Origin: Paraburkholderia silviterrae
GTDB taxonomy: Bacteria > Pseudomonadota > Gammaproteobacteria > Burkholderiales > Burkholderiaceae
Length of the DNA stretch: 64,000 bases
Assembly: GCF_004353915.1 (NCBI RefSeq)
Contig: NZ_SMRP01000035.1
Coordinates: 1-64,000, forward strand
Direction of reading: 5' to 3'
Positions 8,284 to 16,964 of the stretch are shown one piece after another (the stretch's first letter is position 1; each line of letters begins with the position of its first letter). The notes below the pieces were generated by a model that was not told where the DNA came from, made no database searches, and was given only the letters and a program-made list of their open reading frames with translations. The position numbers were made by a program, and so were the translations under genes.

Positions 8284-9216
8284 CTATTTCGCCACCTGCG
8301 TGTCGCCATACGTCGCCAGGCCGCTCTCAGCCAGCACCTCGGTCAACGCACGGCGCAGCAGTTCGACGGGCCGCATCAGCCGGCCCGGCAGCGAGCCGTG
8401 CATGAACCACACGTCGACGCCAGTGCGGAAATCGACGGCATCGATCACCTGCAGCGCGTCGCGGTGAGCCGAACGCTCCAGCACGTCCGGCGTGGCGACG
8501 CCGATGCCGAGCCCCCGCGCCACCAGCGATAGTTGGAGGTCCGAACCAAATGCCTCGACCGCCACGTTGAATGGCAGGCCAGCCATTTCCAGTGCACGGC
8601 TCAACGCAGAGCGCATCCCGCAGCCGTTTTGGTTGAGCACCCACGCGTGACTGGCCAGATCGGCGAGCGTCACGGGCGTAGCGGGCAGGCCCAGTGAGCG
8701 CGGCGCGACGATCACGGTCGGCTGGAACGCGAGGGCGGTCGCGCGCACGGTCTCGGGTGGCATGAAGTTCGAAGGCATCAGGACCACCGCCGCATCCAGT
8801 GCCGCCCGTTCGACGCTTTGCACGAGGCCCGGCGACCAGCCCGCCGTGATCCGCAGGGTGAGCCGCGCAAACGCGCTGCGCAACTGGTCGACCGGTTTTT
8901 CCAGCGCGATGTCGGCCAGAAACGGCGGCATGCCGATTCTCAGTTCGCCGGCCGGCTCGCTGTCCGCGGAGGCCACCGACAGCAGATCGTCCACCGCGCC
9001 CAGCACGGTGCGCGCGAGCGCATAGACCTCATGGCCCGTGGCGGTCGGCTTGAGCGGTTTGCTCTGGCGATCGAGCAGTTCGGCGCCGAGCGTGGTTTCG
9101 AGGCTCTGCACGCGCCGCGTCAGACCGGGCTGCGTCAGATGAAGGCGCTCGGCGGCGCGCACCATCGAACCGCTCTCGACGACCGCAACGAACGCCTGCA
9201 GATCACGTGTGTTCAA
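8284..9216 (-). CDS. LysR-family transcriptional regulator
   Basis: A 310-residue LysR-type regulator. The N-terminal winged helix-turn-helix starts with MNTRDLQAFVAVVESGSMVRAAERLHLTQ-type sequence (residues 1-60) containing the usual TQPGLTRRVQSLE recognition helix. The rest is a PBP2-like effector-binding domain. It is divergent from the MFS transporter gene at 9313; the shared region of under 100 bases is the expected place for its operator, and the MFS gene is its probable target. That pairing is inference from the classic divergent LysR arrangement. The ligand cannot be read from the sequence. Confidence 0.92.
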   Translation of the reverse strand: MNTRDLQAFVAVVESGSMVRAAERLHLTQPGLTRRVQSLETTLGAELLDRQSKPLKPTATGHEVYALARTVLGAVDDLLSVASADSEPAGELRIGMPPFLADIALEKPVDQLRSAFARLTLRITAGWSPGLVQSVERAALDAAVVLMPSNFMPPETVRATALAFQPTVIVAPRSLGLPATPVTLADLASHAWVLNQNGCGMRSALSRALEMAGLPFNVAVEAFGSDLQLSLVARGLGIGVATPDVLERSAHRDALQVIDAVDFRTGVDVWFMHGSLPGRLMRPVELLRRALTEVLAESGLATYGDTQVAK

Positions 9217-9312
9217 AACAAACTCGCATAATAGATATGCACATGTTTCAATTGTAGCATGTTAGAAGAGGGGCCAGGATGGGTCATGTCCCTTCCCAGG
9301 AGCGCCACCCTG

Positions 9313-10581
9313 ATGAATCCCTCTGCTCAAACGCGCGCCGAAACTGCCGCCACGATCGGCGCCGCAAGCCCGCAGGCGCATACCCTCACGCCGCTGCTCA
9401 CCGTCTTCTTCGCCATGGCAGTCGGCGTGATCGTGATGAACCTGTTTGCGGCGCAACCGTTGACCGGCGCGATCAGCCGGAGCCTGCATCTTGCGCCGCA
9501 GTTCGCGGGATTGGCCGCGATGCTGCCGCAACTCGGGTACGCCGCCGGTCTGGTGCTGCTCGTGCCGCTCTGCGATCTCCTCGAAAACCGCCGCCTGATC
9601 GTGCACACGCTGGCATGCTGTGCCGTCTCGCTCGCCATCGCGATGCTCAGTGCTTCACGCGGGGTATTTCTTGCCGCCGTGTTCGCAGCCGGCGCCACAT
9701 CGAGCGTGATTCAGATGCTGGTGCCGATGGCCGCGTCGATGGCGCCAGAGAGCCACCGCGGACGCGCGGTCGGCAACGTGATGAGCGGCCTGATGCTCGG
9801 CATCCTGCTCTCGCGTCCCGCCGCGAGCCTGGTTGCCGGAACGATCGGCTGGCGCGCGTTCTACGGCATGGCGGGGGTGATCGATGCGCTGCTCGCCGTC
9901 GTGCTTTACGTGCAGTTGCCGATTCGCGCACCGTCGATCTCGACGCGCTATTGGACGCTGCTGGGCTCGCTATGGGCGCTGCTGCGCCACGAGCGCGTGC
10001 TGCAACGCAACGCCGCCTCGGCGGCGCTCGTGATGGGCGCATTCAGCGCGTTCTGGACCGCGATCGGCCTGCGGCTCGTGCAGCCGCCGTTCAACTTCGG
10101 GATGAACGGGATTGCACTGTTCGCGCTGGCCGGCACGGCGGGCGCGATCGTCACGCCGCTGGCAGGGCGCGCGGGCGATCGCGGCTGGGGCCGCAGGACG
10201 GTGTTTGCGGGGCACATGACGATGCTGGTGGCGCTCGTCGCAATCGGTGTCGCGGGCTCCGGCTGGGGAGGATTTTCAGCGCGCGCGCATCCACTGCTGG
10301 CGGTGGCGATGCTGGTGGCCGGCGCAGCCGCGCTGGACGCTGGCGTGGTCACCGATCAGACGCTGGGCCGCAGGGCAATCAACCTGATGAACCCGGCCGC
10401 GCGCGGCCGGCTCAATGGGCTGTTCGTCGGCGTGTTCTTCATAGGCGGCGCGCTGGGCACGGTGCTGGCAGGCGCGATGTGGGCGTGGGCCGGTTGGGAC
10501 GGCGTATGTGCGCTGGGCTTTGGCTTCACCGGCCTCGCATGCGTGCTCAGGTTGGCGGGCGCAGTCGCCAGGGAGGTTTGA
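9313..10581 (+). CDS. MFS transporter (probable efflux, YnfM/arabinose-efflux-like)
   Basis: A 12-segment major facilitator protein of about 422 residues. In-frame ATGs occur at 9259, 9286 and 9313; I prefer 9313 because AGGAG lies at 9298-9302, ten bases upstream, and the first hydrophobic segment starts about 25 residues later. MFS marks include the loop between segments 2 and 3 (PLCDLLENRRLI) and RGRAVGNVMSG before segment 5. The protein resembles the drug or sugar efflux branch (YnfM, AraJ, NepI). It is divergent from the LysR regulator, which is likely to control it. The substrate is unknown; export of a small metabolite or antimicrobial is the family-based guess. Confidence 0.88.
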   Translation: MNPSAQTRAETAATIGAASPQAHTLTPLLTVFFAMAVGVIVMNLFAAQPLTGAISRSLHLAPQFAGLAAMLPQLGYAAGLVLLVPLCDLLENRRLIVHTLACCAVSLAIAMLSASRGVFLAAVFAAGATSSVIQMLVPMAASMAPESHRGRAVGNVMSGLMLGILLSRPAASLVAGTIGWRAFYGMAGVIDALLAVVLYVQLPIRAPSISTRYWTLLGSLWALLRHERVLQRNAASAALVMGAFSAFWTAIGLRLVQPPFNFGMNGIALFALAGTAGAIVTPLAGRAGDRGWGRRTVFAGHMTMLVALVAIGVAGSGWGGFSARAHPLLAVAMLVAGAAALDAGVVTDQTLGRRAINLMNPAARGRLNGLFVGVFFIGGALGTVLAGAMWAWAGWDGVCALGFGFTGLACVLRLAGAVAREV

Positions 10582-10748
10582 AGACCTGGGCACCGCCAAC
10601 GACTCCACCACACTTTCGTAACACTTCCGCCCTGGAGCATGCCAGTCGAATTGCGCTGATTAACGACAAAGACACATAGGAATTTGTTCGATATAAGGAG
10701 CGGCGGCGCGGATTCGTTATCGCAGTAATTAATTGGAGATCGGATCGA

Positions 10749-10771
10749 GAAGCCGCCGTTTTTGCGGCTTC
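10749..10771 (+). promoter_or_regulatory. Leader stem-loop upstream of the HAD-family gene
   Basis: GAAGCCGC at 10749-10756 and GCGGCTTC at 10764-10771 form a perfect 8-bp stem around a 7-base loop containing five T. It sits 31 bases before the start at 10803. It could be a terminator for the MFS gene 168 bases upstream or a leader hairpin of the following gene; there is no T-run after the stem, which argues against a simple intrinsic terminator. Confidence 0.45.
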
Positions 10772-10802
10772 GTCTCCAACGGTATTTTCAACAGAGGTTA
10801 TC

Positions 10803-12227
10803 TTGTTCAAGAAGACGGTCAGTTCGTGGGATGTTTTCGATACGCTGGTTGGACGGTTCCGTATCACACCGGACAGCATCTTCGATCTGATGGAGCGCAA
10901 AACGGCCATGCCGGGCTTCAAGGCCGCTCGCGGCCAGGCGCAGCGCGATCTGGATGCGCTCGGGAAGCCGTATGATCTGCGAGCCGTATATCGACGCTTC
11001 TGCGAGTTGACTGGCGAGGACGCGCGCTCGAAGGTGCCGTCACTCTTCGCACTGGAAGTGGCGACCGAACTGGACCAACTGATCCCGGTTCGCGCGCAGG
11101 TATCGCAGGTTGCGCGCGGCGACCTCATCGTCTCGGATATGTACATGCCGGAAGACGTGATCGTCGACATCCTGCAGCGCACGTGCGGCTTTCGACAGAA
11201 CAGCTATCCACCCGTAGTCGGCAACTGGGGCAAGGCGCGCGGCAGCATCTGGCCGCTCATCCAGCAACATTTCATCGTGCGTTGCCATCACGGGGACAAC
11301 CGGCATGCCGACATTGCGGTGCCGCAGCGCTTCGGGATCCCGGTAAAGCATGTTACCGACACCGGCGTCACACCGTGGGAAAACACCTTGCTGCAAGCCG
11401 GCTTGCAAGACGTCGCGCTGATTCTGCGCGAAGTGCGCCTGCGTTGCTTGCCCGCCGACGCGGGCGCATTCGAGTACAAGGTTGTCGGTGAATATCTCGG
11501 GATGCTTTTGCTGTACTCGCTGTTCCTGCGCACCTACGCACACGAGCGTGCCATCGAACATTACCTGTTTGCCGCAAGGGAAGGCATCCATCTTTCCGCT
11601 GTGTTCAGGGCGTTGATGCCGGGCTTTCACAGCGAAACGATCGACTTCAATCGCCGTCTGCTCCACAACGGGCATGCGGATGACTGGTTCGGCTCGCGCC
11701 TGACGCCTCGGAGTGCGGTCGTCGACATCGTGAGCTCAGGGCGCAGTCTCTCGGCGTTTTGCTCGCGGCTGGGCGTCAGCGTGCCCCTGGTGACGCTCAT
11801 TGACGTGGGCGTGCGATTGACGCATGAGCAGGTTCAGGCACGTGAGCGTAACGGCTTTCATGCAATCTTCCGGCACGATGCGATGCCGATGATGCCGCAC
11901 TCCATCGAGGCGCTGTCCGATCCCGGCTACCCGTCGGTTCACGACATCGTGATCGATACGGACTCGCGCGCGGTTATCCGCCTGCTGACCCCAGACGATC
12001 AAACCGCCCGGGAACGCGAGTGTGCGGAGTTCGTTGGCCATGCGGTCATCGAACTGGTCGAAGCGATCCATCGGCGAGCGTTGTCCTTTGACGTCGCGGA
12101 CAAGTCGAAACTCGAAACGTTGCTACGGGAAGCTGTGCTCGCGTTGACGCAACTCGGCCATCACGCCAAATCGCCCAGCTACATGGCGAAGAATCGCGTT
12201 CCTCAAGAAAGCCGTGACGCGGAGTAA
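10803..12227 (+). CDS. COG5610-like predicted hydrolase of the HAD superfamily
   Basis: A 474-residue protein read from a TTG codon preceded by AGAGG. The early start is needed because the HAD motif I (SSWDVFDTLVGR) already lies at residues 8-19. Motif II is LIVSDMYMP near 110, and a VGD-like element HHGDNRHAD with a following small-residue helix matches motif IV. The pattern matches large HAD proteins of COG5610 that often sit in surface-polysaccharide loci. The C-terminal half carries LFAAREGIHLSAVF and VVDIVSSGRS elements, resembling the FLxRDG segment of that family. Here it stands alone, without glycosyltransferases, so its substrate cannot be inferred. Composition is slightly less GC-rich than neighbouring genes. 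Confidence 0.72.
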   Translation: MFKKTVSSWDVFDTLVGRFRITPDSIFDLMERKTAMPGFKAARGQAQRDLDALGKPYDLRAVYRRFCELTGEDARSKVPSLFALEVATELDQLIPVRAQVSQVARGDLIVSDMYMPEDVIVDILQRTCGFRQNSYPPVVGNWGKARGSIWPLIQQHFIVRCHHGDNRHADIAVPQRFGIPVKHVTDTGVTPWENTLLQAGLQDVALILREVRLRCLPADAGAFEYKVVGEYLGMLLLYSLFLRTYAHERAIEHYLFAAREGIHLSAVFRALMPGFHSETIDFNRRLLHNGHADDWFGSRLTPRSAVVDIVSSGRSLSAFCSRLGVSVPLVTLIDVGVRLTHEQVQARERNGFHAIFRHDAMPMMPHSIEALSDPGYPSVHDIVIDTDSRAVIRLLTPDDQTARERECAEFVGHAVIELVEAIHRRALSFDVADKSKLETLLREAVLALTQLGHHAKSPSYMAKNRVPQESRDAE

Positions 12228-12410
12228 GGCGTCGACGCGCGAGTAGATGATTTCGCTCATGTGTGTTGCCCCGTAGAAGTTTCGCGGTGCCTGCCGGCAC
12301 GCTTGCGCGCGCGATCGCACATCGCGCGGCGCGCGGTATTTGCCGGGCCGGCGCTGCCTTCAGGGCGCGCGTTTTATGTATGGACTAAAGTGCGATAGCA
12401 CGCCGGACCG

Positions 12411-12437
12411 GGGCCTGCTATTCGCGTGAACAGGCCC
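12411..12437. repeat. Short hairpin-forming repeat, copy 1
   Basis: GGGCCTG and CAGGCCC at the ends form a perfect 7-bp stem around a 13-base loop that ends GCGTGAA. A second copy (24 of 27 bases identical) occurs at 18680-18706, and a weaker fragment (TGAACAGACCCTAA on the minus strand) lies near 13387-13400. All three are between genes or touch a stop codon, so this is a small dispersed intergenic repeat. Confidence 0.6.
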
Positions 12438-12478
12438 TCGATGCCGGCACGCGGTTTCGTCCACCCAGGAGCCTTGCC

Positions 12479-12883
12479 ATGATCGAGCACGAGCAGCACC
12501 CCACATCCATTCTGACGTTCAAGAGCGCATACGACTTCGATACGACGATCGCGCGCCTCAAAGCGGCGCTCGAGGGCGTGGGCGCCGTCGTGTTCGCCGA
12601 CGTGGACCAGCGCGAGGCGGCGGCGCTCGTGGGCCTCGAGTTGCGGCGCACAAGGCTCATCATGTTCGGCAACCCGAAGGCGGGCACGCCGGTCATGGTG
12701 GCCAATCCGCACGCGGCGCTCGAATTGCCGCTGCGGCTCGTGGTGTGGGAGGACGACGAAGGGCGCACGCACGTGGACTATCGCGACGTGGCGCAAACGC
12801 TCGGGCCGCTCTATGCCATCGCGCCCGATTTGCTCGTGCCTTTGCAGCGCGTGGCGGGGCTCTTGCAGGCCACGGTGCAGTAA
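12479..12883 (+). CDS. DUF302-domain protein
   Basis: A 134-residue cytoplasmic protein starting at an ATG with AGGAG nine bases upstream. It has a single DUF302 fold: FDTTIARLKAALEG followed by GAVVFADVDQREAA, then LIMFGNPKAGTPVM and a NPHAALELPLRLVVWED strand, ending in a helix (APDLLVPLQRVAGLL). The family is widespread in proteobacteria and its function is unknown; links to stress and metal handling have been suggested only by genomic context. No signal peptide and no conserved cysteines are visible. It stands alone between the HAD gene and a convergent small secreted-protein gene. Confidence 0.85.
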   Translation: MIEHEQHPTSILTFKSAYDFDTTIARLKAALEGVGAVVFADVDQREAAALVGLELRRTRLIMFGNPKAGTPVMVANPHAALELPLRLVVWEDDEGRTHVDYRDVAQTLGPLYAIAPDLLVPLQRVAGLLQATVQ

Positions 12884-13024
12884 GGTGCGCGGCTCACGTG
12901 CCGGCGCCCGAAATCACGACGCGCGCGGTGCGCGCGAATCGCGCCGCAACGGCGCGGCCGGCGCTGCGCTAGCCGGGCCAGCGCAGCTGGCGCGCCGCGC
13001 GCGCACGCGGCTCCACCTGGCCGC

Positions 13025-13282
13025 TTACTGCCCGAAAAATATATCGCACTGCGAACGAGGCCAGCAAGCCTTGCCCGTGCGCTGGCCCGCGACGCTGCGC
13101 GTGTCGGGCATGCCGCCGTACGACATGTCGGTGGCGGCCTGGGCGGAAGCATCCGCGTCATCGGTCATCGTCTGATGCGCGCGCTGCTGGGGGACCGGCT
13201 CGTCCTTCGACTGTGCCGTGGCCGGCGCACCGGCTGCCAGCGCCGCCACGCAGCCGGCGATCAACGCCAATCGGATCTTCAT
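13025..13282 (-). CDS. Small secreted protein of unknown function
   Basis: An 85-residue protein. The ATG at 13282 is preceded by AAGGAGT at a good distance and opens a signal peptide (MKIRLALIAGCVAALAAG, cleavage near ATAQ), so this start is preferred over an in-frame upstream one. The mature protein is hydrophilic and has the motif SYGGMPDTRSVAGQ, then KACWPRSQCDIFFGQ at the very C-terminus; the two cysteines are likely to be disulphide-bonded. I have the impression of small Burkholderia exported proteins that end in a similar C-x-IFFGQ tail, but no function is known to me. It converges with the DUF302 gene. Confidence 0.65.
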   Translation of the reverse strand: MKIRLALIAGCVAALAAGAPATAQSKDEPVPQQRAHQTMTDDADASAQAATDMSYGGMPDTRSVAGQRTGKACWPRSQCDIFFGQ

Positions 13283-13765
13283 CTCAACACTCCTTCCGTA
13301 ACACAACGCAAAGCCAACCCGGCGCGCGCACGGCAGTTCAAAGCGCGTGCGCACTCGGGTGGAAGGCCGGATGCCGGACGTGTTAGTTAGGGTCTGTTCA
13401 CCAATCCATCACGCCTCCGCCGGTTCGGGAGGCGGCGCAGCGTGGCGCGGCGCAAAAAGAAGGTGAAAAGCGGGCGCGCAGAGAACATCCGCGCTGCACT
13501 TTCGTTATAGCTCGCGCGCGCAAGAGTGCAACGCAACCGCGCGCCGATTGCTGCACGTTTCTTTCCGAAATGAAATGAAGCGAAAGCTTAAGGAAATGAG
13601 ATGGTCGCCATGTAGTCATGTTCAGGTGTTGTAATGCGCTCGCCCTGATGTCTGGCAAATCGCACTGCATGAACCTGCATGGCGCGGCGGCAAGCCCACA
13701 CGCATGTGACGCGCCGGCGGGACTCTAAAAAAATCGCTCGAAAAAAATCGATGGAGCCTGGAAAT
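13283..13765. other. Intergenic region of 483 bases, divergent promoters expected
   Basis: No convincing gene. The region lies between the divergent small secreted-protein gene and the phosphoesterase gene, so promoters for both should be here, but I cannot assign -35/-10 boxes with confidence. A fragment of the dispersed repeat lies near 13387-13400. Just before the phosphoesterase start, AAAAAAATCG occurs twice (13727-13736 and 13741-13750), an A-tract direct repeat that stands out in this GC-rich DNA. Confidence 0.5.
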
Positions 13766-15457
13766 ATGTCTCGTTTGAATCGCCGCGCATTGCTCGCCGT
13801 GCCATGCGTGGGCCTCGCCGCTGCCCTGTTCGCATGCGGCAGCAGCAATTCGAGTTCGAATTCGAATGCGCCGTCCCAGTCCGTGCAGGATGCGCTCGCG
13901 ACGGCCACGCCGATCAAGCACCTCGTGGTGATCTACGGCGAGAACGTCTCGTTCGACCATTACTTCGCGACCTATCCGAATGCCACGAACCCGTCGGGCG
14001 AGCCGGGCTTCACGTCCGCCGCGGGCACGCCGGCCGTCAACGGCCTCACGGGCGCGCTGCTCACGGCCAACCCGAACTTCACGAACACCGCCAACGGCGC
14101 GGGCGCCGCAAACCCGTTCCGCCTCGACCGCACCCAGGCGGCCACCGCCGACCAGAACCACGCCTACACGGCCGAGCAGCAGGCCGGCGACAACGGCGCG
14201 CTCGACCTGTTCCCGAAGTACACCGGCAACGGCACGAGCGGCGGCGCGGGCGCCTTCGGCACGAAGGGCCAGGTGATGGGCTACTTCGACGGCAACACGG
14301 TCACGGCGCTGTGGAACTACGCGCAGAAGTTCGCGATGAGCGACAACGCATGGACTGCGACCTACGGCCCGTCCACGCCGGGCGCGCTCGAAGTGGTAGG
14401 GGGGCAGACCAACGGCTTCCAGATCGTGCTCTCGTCGAAGCAGCCGGCCACGGCGACTACTTCGTCGTACTACATTAACGACGGCGCGGGCGGCCTCACG
14501 CTGATCAACGACGTCGATCCTGGCTTCGACGTGTGCTCGAGCACGACCGACACGGGCATGATCAACGCGAAGAACATTGGCGACCTGCTGAACGCGCAGA
14601 ACATCACGTGGGGCGGCTTCATGGGCGGCTTCAACCTGCAGACGACCAACGCGAACGGCACGACGGGCTGCAAGCGCAGCACGATCGCGACGGCGGTGAA
14701 CTCGGCCACGGCCGATTACATCCCGCACCACAACTGGTTCCAGTACTTCAAGTCGACCTCGAACCCGCAGCACACGCGCCCGAGCGCGACGGCCGCGATT
14801 GGCTCGAGCCTCGAGACGGACGGCAAGACGGCCGAGCCCGCGAATCACCAGTACGACACCGACGACTTCTTCGCCGCCGTGCAGGCGGGCAATTACCCGT
14901 CGGTGAGCTTCCTGAAGGCGCCGGCCGCGCAGGACGCGCACGCGGGCTACTCGGACCCGCTCGACGAGCAGCAGTTCGTCACGAAGGTCGTGAACTTCCT
15001 GATGCAGCAGCCCGACTGGAAGAACACCGCCGTGGTCGTGACCTATGACGACTCGGACGGCTGGTACGACCACCAGTACATGCCGCCGGTGCGTTCGTCG
15101 ATGGCCTCGGCCGACCAGCTCAACGGCAACGGCGTGTGCGGCAGCGGCACGCAGCCGGTGGGCGTCGCAGGCGCTCCGGTCAACGGCCGCTGCGGTCCGG
15201 GCACGCGCATTCCGTTCATGGTCATTTCGCCGTGGGCGAAGGCGAACTACGTGGACCACACCTTCATCGACCAGGCCTCGGTGGTGCGCTTCATCGAAGA
15301 CAACTGGCTTGGCAGTGCGCGTCTGGGCGGCGGCTCGTTCGACGCCTCGGCAGGCGACCTGCGCGGCCTGTTCAACTTCAGCGGCCAGGGCAACCTGCCG
15401 GTCCTGTATCTCGACGGCACGCAAGGCACGCAGCTGAGCTCCGCGCCCGCGCTGTGA
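13766..15457 (+). CDS. Phospholipase C/AcpA-type phosphoesterase, probable Tat-exported lipoprotein
   Basis: A 563-residue enzyme of the phosphoesterase family (PF04185-type, with non-haemolytic phospholipase C and AcpA acid phosphatase). The ATG at 13766 has GGAG nine bases upstream. The N-terminus has twin arginines (LNRRALLAVP) and a lipobox-like LFAC near residue 30, then a Ser/Asn-rich linker. The catalytic N-terminal block reads IYGENVSFDHYFATYP. Further landmarks are SDNAW near 195, TYDDSDGWYDHQ (a metal and active-site segment, about 430-441) and RIPFMVISPWAK with a following DHTFIDQASVVRFIEDNW. It probably hydrolyses phosphodiesters or phosphomonoesters in the periplasm or outside; the exact substrate is uncertain. 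A strong hairpin terminator follows. Confidence 0.88.
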   Translation: MSRLNRRALLAVPCVGLAAALFACGSSNSSSNSNAPSQSVQDALATATPIKHLVVIYGENVSFDHYFATYPNATNPSGEPGFTSAAGTPAVNGLTGALLTANPNFTNTANGAGAANPFRLDRTQAATADQNHAYTAEQQAGDNGALDLFPKYTGNGTSGGAGAFGTKGQVMGYFDGNTVTALWNYAQKFAMSDNAWTATYGPSTPGALEVVGGQTNGFQIVLSSKQPATATTSSYYINDGAGGLTLINDVDPGFDVCSSTTDTGMINAKNIGDLLNAQNITWGGFMGGFNLQTTNANGTTGCKRSTIATAVNSATADYIPHHNWFQYFKSTSNPQHTRPSATAAIGSSLETDGKTAEPANHQYDTDDFFAAVQAGNYPSVSFLKAPAAQDAHAGYSDPLDEQQFVTKVVNFLMQQPDWKNTAVVVTYDDSDGWYDHQYMPPVRSSMASADQLNGNGVCGSGTQPVGVAGAPVNGRCGPGTRIPFMVISPWAKANYVDHTFIDQASVVRFIEDNWLGSARLGGGSFDASAGDLRGLFNFSGQGNLPVLYLDGTQGTQLSSAPAL

Positions 15458-15463
15458 TCGATG

Positions 15464-15526
15464 CCCGGCGCGGGGCTGCGCTCCCGCGCCGGGTGCCGTG
15501 CCGGTTTTGATGCCGGCGGCTTTTTT
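15464..15526 (+). terminator. Hairpin terminator after the phosphoesterase gene
   Basis: CCCGGCGCGGG (15464-15474) and CCCGCGCCGGG (15483-15493) form a perfect 11-bp GC stem with an 8-base loop seven bases after the stop codon. A smaller CCGG/CCGG hairpin then runs directly into six T at 15521-15526. This is the best intrinsic-terminator candidate in the window and would separate the phosphoesterase from the peroxidase gene. Confidence 0.7.
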
Positions 15527-15548
15527 GTTCCGCCAGGAACAACGCAAT

Positions 15549-16964
15549 ATGTCCGAGCTCTCTTCTTCGCCTTCTCCTGCTGCCAGCGCCAAGCCCGCGC
15601 GTCTCGCGCTGCGTGCCGGCGCGGCCGTCGCGATCGCCGCGCTTGGCTTCAGTGCTTATGCCGTGGCCTTTCCCGCTGATGTGCCCGAGTCCGTGGGCGC
15701 CCTCGTCGAGAACCTCACGGGCGCGAATCCTCATCCTGTGGTGCTGCAACGACCTCACGTGGCGCCGCTTTCGGCCATGGCCCAGCTCGGCAAGCAGCTC
15801 TTCTTCGACCCCGCGCTCTCGGCTTCGGGGCGGCAGTCGTGCGCGTCGTGTCATAGCCCCGAGCATGCCTATGGGCCGCCCAACGGGCTCGACGTGCAAC
15901 GGGGCGGTCTCGCGATGACGCAGCAGGGCTATCGTCCGCCGCCGTCGCTCATGTATCTGTATCGCCAGCCGAATTTCAGCATCGGCCCCGATGCGGGCGA
16001 AAACGACGACGCGCCCACGGTCGCGCAGCAGGCCACGGCCGCAGCCGGCGTGGTGAAATCGCAGAAGACCGCGGGCGGTCCGTCGACCTCGGTGGAGATG
16101 GTGCCGCAAGGCGGGCTGTTCTGGGACGGCCGCGCCGACACCTTGCAGCAGCAGGCCTACGGCCCGCTGCTCAATCCGGTGGAGATGGCGAACGCGAGCG
16201 TCGATACCGTGGCCGTGAAGCTTCAGCACGCGTCGTACGCGAAGCGCTTCACGGAATTGTTCGGATCACGAATCTTTGACGACCACAAACTGCTCGTCTC
16301 CGAAGCGATGTTCGCGATCTCGCGCTATCAGGTGGAAGACCCGTCGTTCCATCCGTACAACAGCAAGTACGACCGCTGGCTGGAAGGGCACGCGCGCCTG
16401 ACCCAGGCCGAGCTGCGCGGCCTGCGCCTGTTCAACGACGACAAGAAGGCGAACTGCGCGGGCTGCCACCTTTCGAAGCCGGGCAAGGACGGCCTGCCGC
16501 CGATGTTCACCGACTACCAGTACGAGGCGCTCGGCGTGCCGCGCAACCACAAGCTCGCGCAGAACCGGGACCCGCGCTTCTTCGATCTGGGCGTATGCGG
16601 GCCATTCCGTGCCGACATGAAGGACCAGACGCAGTATTGCGGCATGTTCCTCACGCCCACGCTGCGCAATTCGGCCACGCGCACAGTGTTCTTTCACAAC
16701 GGCATCTATCACAACCTCGATCAGGTGATGGCGTTCTACAACGAGCGCAACACCGACCCCGGCAAGTTCTATCCGCACGATGCCCACGGCAAGATCGAGA
16801 AGTACGACGACATCCCGCCGCAATACCGGAACAACGTGGATGTGACGGACGCGCCGTTCGACCGCAAGTTCGGCGACAAGCCCGCGATGACCGACGACGA
16901 GATCCGCGACATCGTCGCGTTTCTGAAGACGCTCAACGACGATCCGGCGCCGTCGTCGAATTAG
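15549..16964 (+). CDS. Di-haem cytochrome c peroxidase (MauG/CcpA family)
   Basis: A 471-residue periplasmic protein starting at an ATG with AGGAAC upstream. A hydrophobic segment at about 20-45 acts as signal or anchor. Two c-type haem motifs, CASCH at 98-102 and CAGCH at 303-307, define the di-haem peroxidase fold; between them are LGKQLFFDPALSASG, WDGRADTL and NPVEMAN, which are family hallmarks. It would reduce hydrogen peroxide using electrons from cytochromes, or act as a MauG-like oxidase. Unlike short CcpA enzymes (about 330 residues) it has inserted loops. It follows a terminator, so is probably transcribed separately. Its 3' end overlaps the convergent cyclase gene by 32 bases. Confidence 0.92.
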   Translation: MSELSSSPSPAASAKPARLALRAGAAVAIAALGFSAYAVAFPADVPESVGALVENLTGANPHPVVLQRPHVAPLSAMAQLGKQLFFDPALSASGRQSCASCHSPEHAYGPPNGLDVQRGGLAMTQQGYRPPPSLMYLYRQPNFSIGPDAGENDDAPTVAQQATAAAGVVKSQKTAGGPSTSVEMVPQGGLFWDGRADTLQQQAYGPLLNPVEMANASVDTVAVKLQHASYAKRFTELFGSRIFDDHKLLVSEAMFAISRYQVEDPSFHPYNSKYDRWLEGHARLTQAELRGLRLFNDDKKANCAGCHLSKPGKDGLPPMFTDYQYEALGVPRNHKLAQNRDPRFFDLGVCGPFRADMKDQTQYCGMFLTPTLRNSATRTVFFHNGIYHNLDQVMAFYNERNTDPGKFYPHDAHGKIEKYDDIPPQYRNNVDVTDAPFDRKFGDKPAMTDDEIRDIVAFLKTLNDDPAPSSN

